NCBI GenBank assembly: GCA_902478885.1
Contig: CABSMS010000120.1
Coordinates: forward strand, 1 to 5,062
DNA: 5,062 bases
DNA from: an uncultured Collinsella sp.
GTDB taxonomy: Bacteria > Actinomycetota > Coriobacteriia > Coriobacteriales > Coriobacteriaceae
Direction: 5' to 3'
The position numbers and the translations under genes were made by a program. Below are positions 4,263-5,062 of the stretch, piece by piece (the first letter of the stretch is position 1; each line of letters starts with the position of its first letter). The notes under the pieces were generated by a model. It was not told where the DNA came from. It worked only from the letters and a program-made list of their open reading frames with translations, and did no database searches.

Positions 4263-5062
4263 ATGGCTGAACTGCTGAAGGGTGCTCCCGTTGCTCGCGC
4301 TTTGACCGAGGAACTTGCTGCTCGCTGTGCAGCCCTGCGCGAGCGCGGTGTTGTACCGACGCTGGCCATCGTTCGTGTGGGCGAGCGCGAGGACGACCTG
4401 TCCTACGAGCGCGGTGCCCTCAAGCGCTGCGAGAAGGTTGGCATTGAGGCTCGCCGCGTTTTGCTTCCTGCCGATGTTTCGCAGGACGAGCTGTTGACGG
4501 CCGTCGAGGACATCAATACCGATTCGGCTGTTCATGGCTGTCTGATGTTCCGCCCGCTGCCCGCCGGCCTTGACGAGAACGCCGTCGCCGCAGCGCTCGA
4601 TCCCGCCAAGGACGTTGACTCCATGACGCCGGCTTCACTGCTCACCACGCTTTCGGGGCGCGGCGAGGGTTTTGCCCCCTGCACAGCCGAAGCCGTGCTT
4701 GCTTTGCTGGATCATTACGGCGTTGAGCTGGATGGGGCCAAGGTTGCTGTGGTCGGACGCTCACTGGTAATTGGCCGCCCCGTTGCCGCCATGCTTACGG
4801 CGCGCAACGCAACCGTGACGACGTGCCATACGCATACGCGCGATCTTGCCGCCGAGTGCTGTGCTGCCGACATTGTGGTTGCCGCCGTTGGACGCGCGCG
4901 CACGATTGGCGCAGATGCGGTCCGCGAGGACCAGGCGATTATCGATGTTGGCATTAATTGGGACGAAGCCGCTGGCAAGCTGGTCGGCGACGTCGATTTT
5001 GATGCCGCGGAGCCGGTTGTTGGCGCAATCACCCCCGTGCCGGGTGGCGTGGGCGCCGTGAC
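4263..5062 (+). CDS. folD: Methylenetetrahydrofolate dehydrogenase FolD, probably without cyclohydrolase activity; 3' end cut
   Basis: 266 full codons are visible; typical FolD proteins are about 280-290 residues, so only the C-terminal helix is missing. The N-terminal folate-binding domain has Tyr48 and the KDVDS segment with Asp119. The NADP-binding Rossmann segment reads VVGRSLVIGRP (163-173), followed by IIDVGIN (226-232) and the family signature TPVPGGVG (257-264). It oxidises 5,10-methylene-THF to 5,10-methenyl-THF in the cytoplasm. Aligned by eye with E. coli FolD, Tyr50 and Asp121 are kept. The catalytic Lys54 is replaced by Ala52 (in YERGALKRC) and Gln98 by Phe96 (in LMFRPLP). Both are important for the cyclohydrolase half-reaction, so this enzyme is probably dehydrogenase-only and relies on FchA. 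The end of the signature reads GAVT instead of the common GPMT, another mark of a divergent FolD branch. The start at 4263 has a good ribosome binding site and follows the fchA stop by two bases. Confidence 0.93.
   Translation, partial: MAELLKGAPVARALTEELAARCAALRERGVVPTLAIVRVGEREDDLSYERGALKRCEKVGIEARRVLLPADVSQDELLTAVEDINTDSAVHGCLMFRPLPAGLDENAVAAALDPAKDVDSMTPASLLTTLSGRGEGFAPCTAEAVLALLDHYGVELDGAKVAVVGRSLVIGRPVAAMLTARNATVTTCHTHTRDLAAECCAADIVVAAVGRARTIGADAVREDQAIIDVGINWDEAAGKLVGDVDFDAAEPVVGAITPVPGGVGAV

Noticed and set aside
4047..4535. Minus-strand frame of 162 codons across the fchA-folD junction
   Set aside because: Antisense shadow of two well-recognised genes, with no signal or domain of its own.

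Overview
The window looks like chromosomal DNA of a high-GC Gram-positive bacterium, most likely a gut Coriobacteriia member such as Collinsella. That assignment is an inference from GC-rich codon use, strong GGAGG-type ribosome binding sites, a glycine-rich lipoprotein start and the fchA-folD pair; nothing here proves the genus. There are four protein genes in two divergent blocks. No RNA gene, insertion sequence, CRISPR array or tRNA was recognised.

Left block (minus strand, 1-3182). The largest gene runs from 2267 leftwards off the window edge. It is one uninterrupted frame of 755 codons encoding an exported protein: a twin-arginine signal, a ricin-like beta-trefoil region, a phosphatidylinositol-specific phospholipase C (PI-PLC) X-type catalytic domain with its key residues, then Ig-like C-terminal domains. 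Upstream of it (2574-3167) is a 197-residue lipoprotein of unknown function with a clear lipobox. A hairpin at 2475-2502 probably ends the lipoprotein transcript, so the PI-PLC gene likely has its own promoter in the 306-base gap.

Middle (3183-3627). This is 445 bases without a credible gene. It holds two exact copies of a 19-base, partly palindromic sequence 208 bases apart. Between them lies a terminator-like hairpin that fits only minus-strand transcription but has no minus-strand gene to end. A candidate plus-strand promoter and a leader hairpin lie just before fchA.

Right block (plus strand, 3628-5062). fchA (cyclodeaminase/cyclohydrolase family) is followed after 2 bases by folD, which runs off the right edge lacking only its last few residues. 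Together they should interconvert 5,10-methylene-, 5,10-methenyl- and 10-formyl-tetrahydrofolate. This FolD has alanine and phenylalanine where bifunctional FolD enzymes have the lysine and glutamine needed for cyclohydrolase activity. The simplest reading is that FolD is only the dehydrogenase and FchA supplies the cyclohydrolase.

The most interesting items are the multidomain secreted PI-PLC, the FolD/FchA division of labour, and the unexplained repeat-plus-hairpin region between the two blocks.
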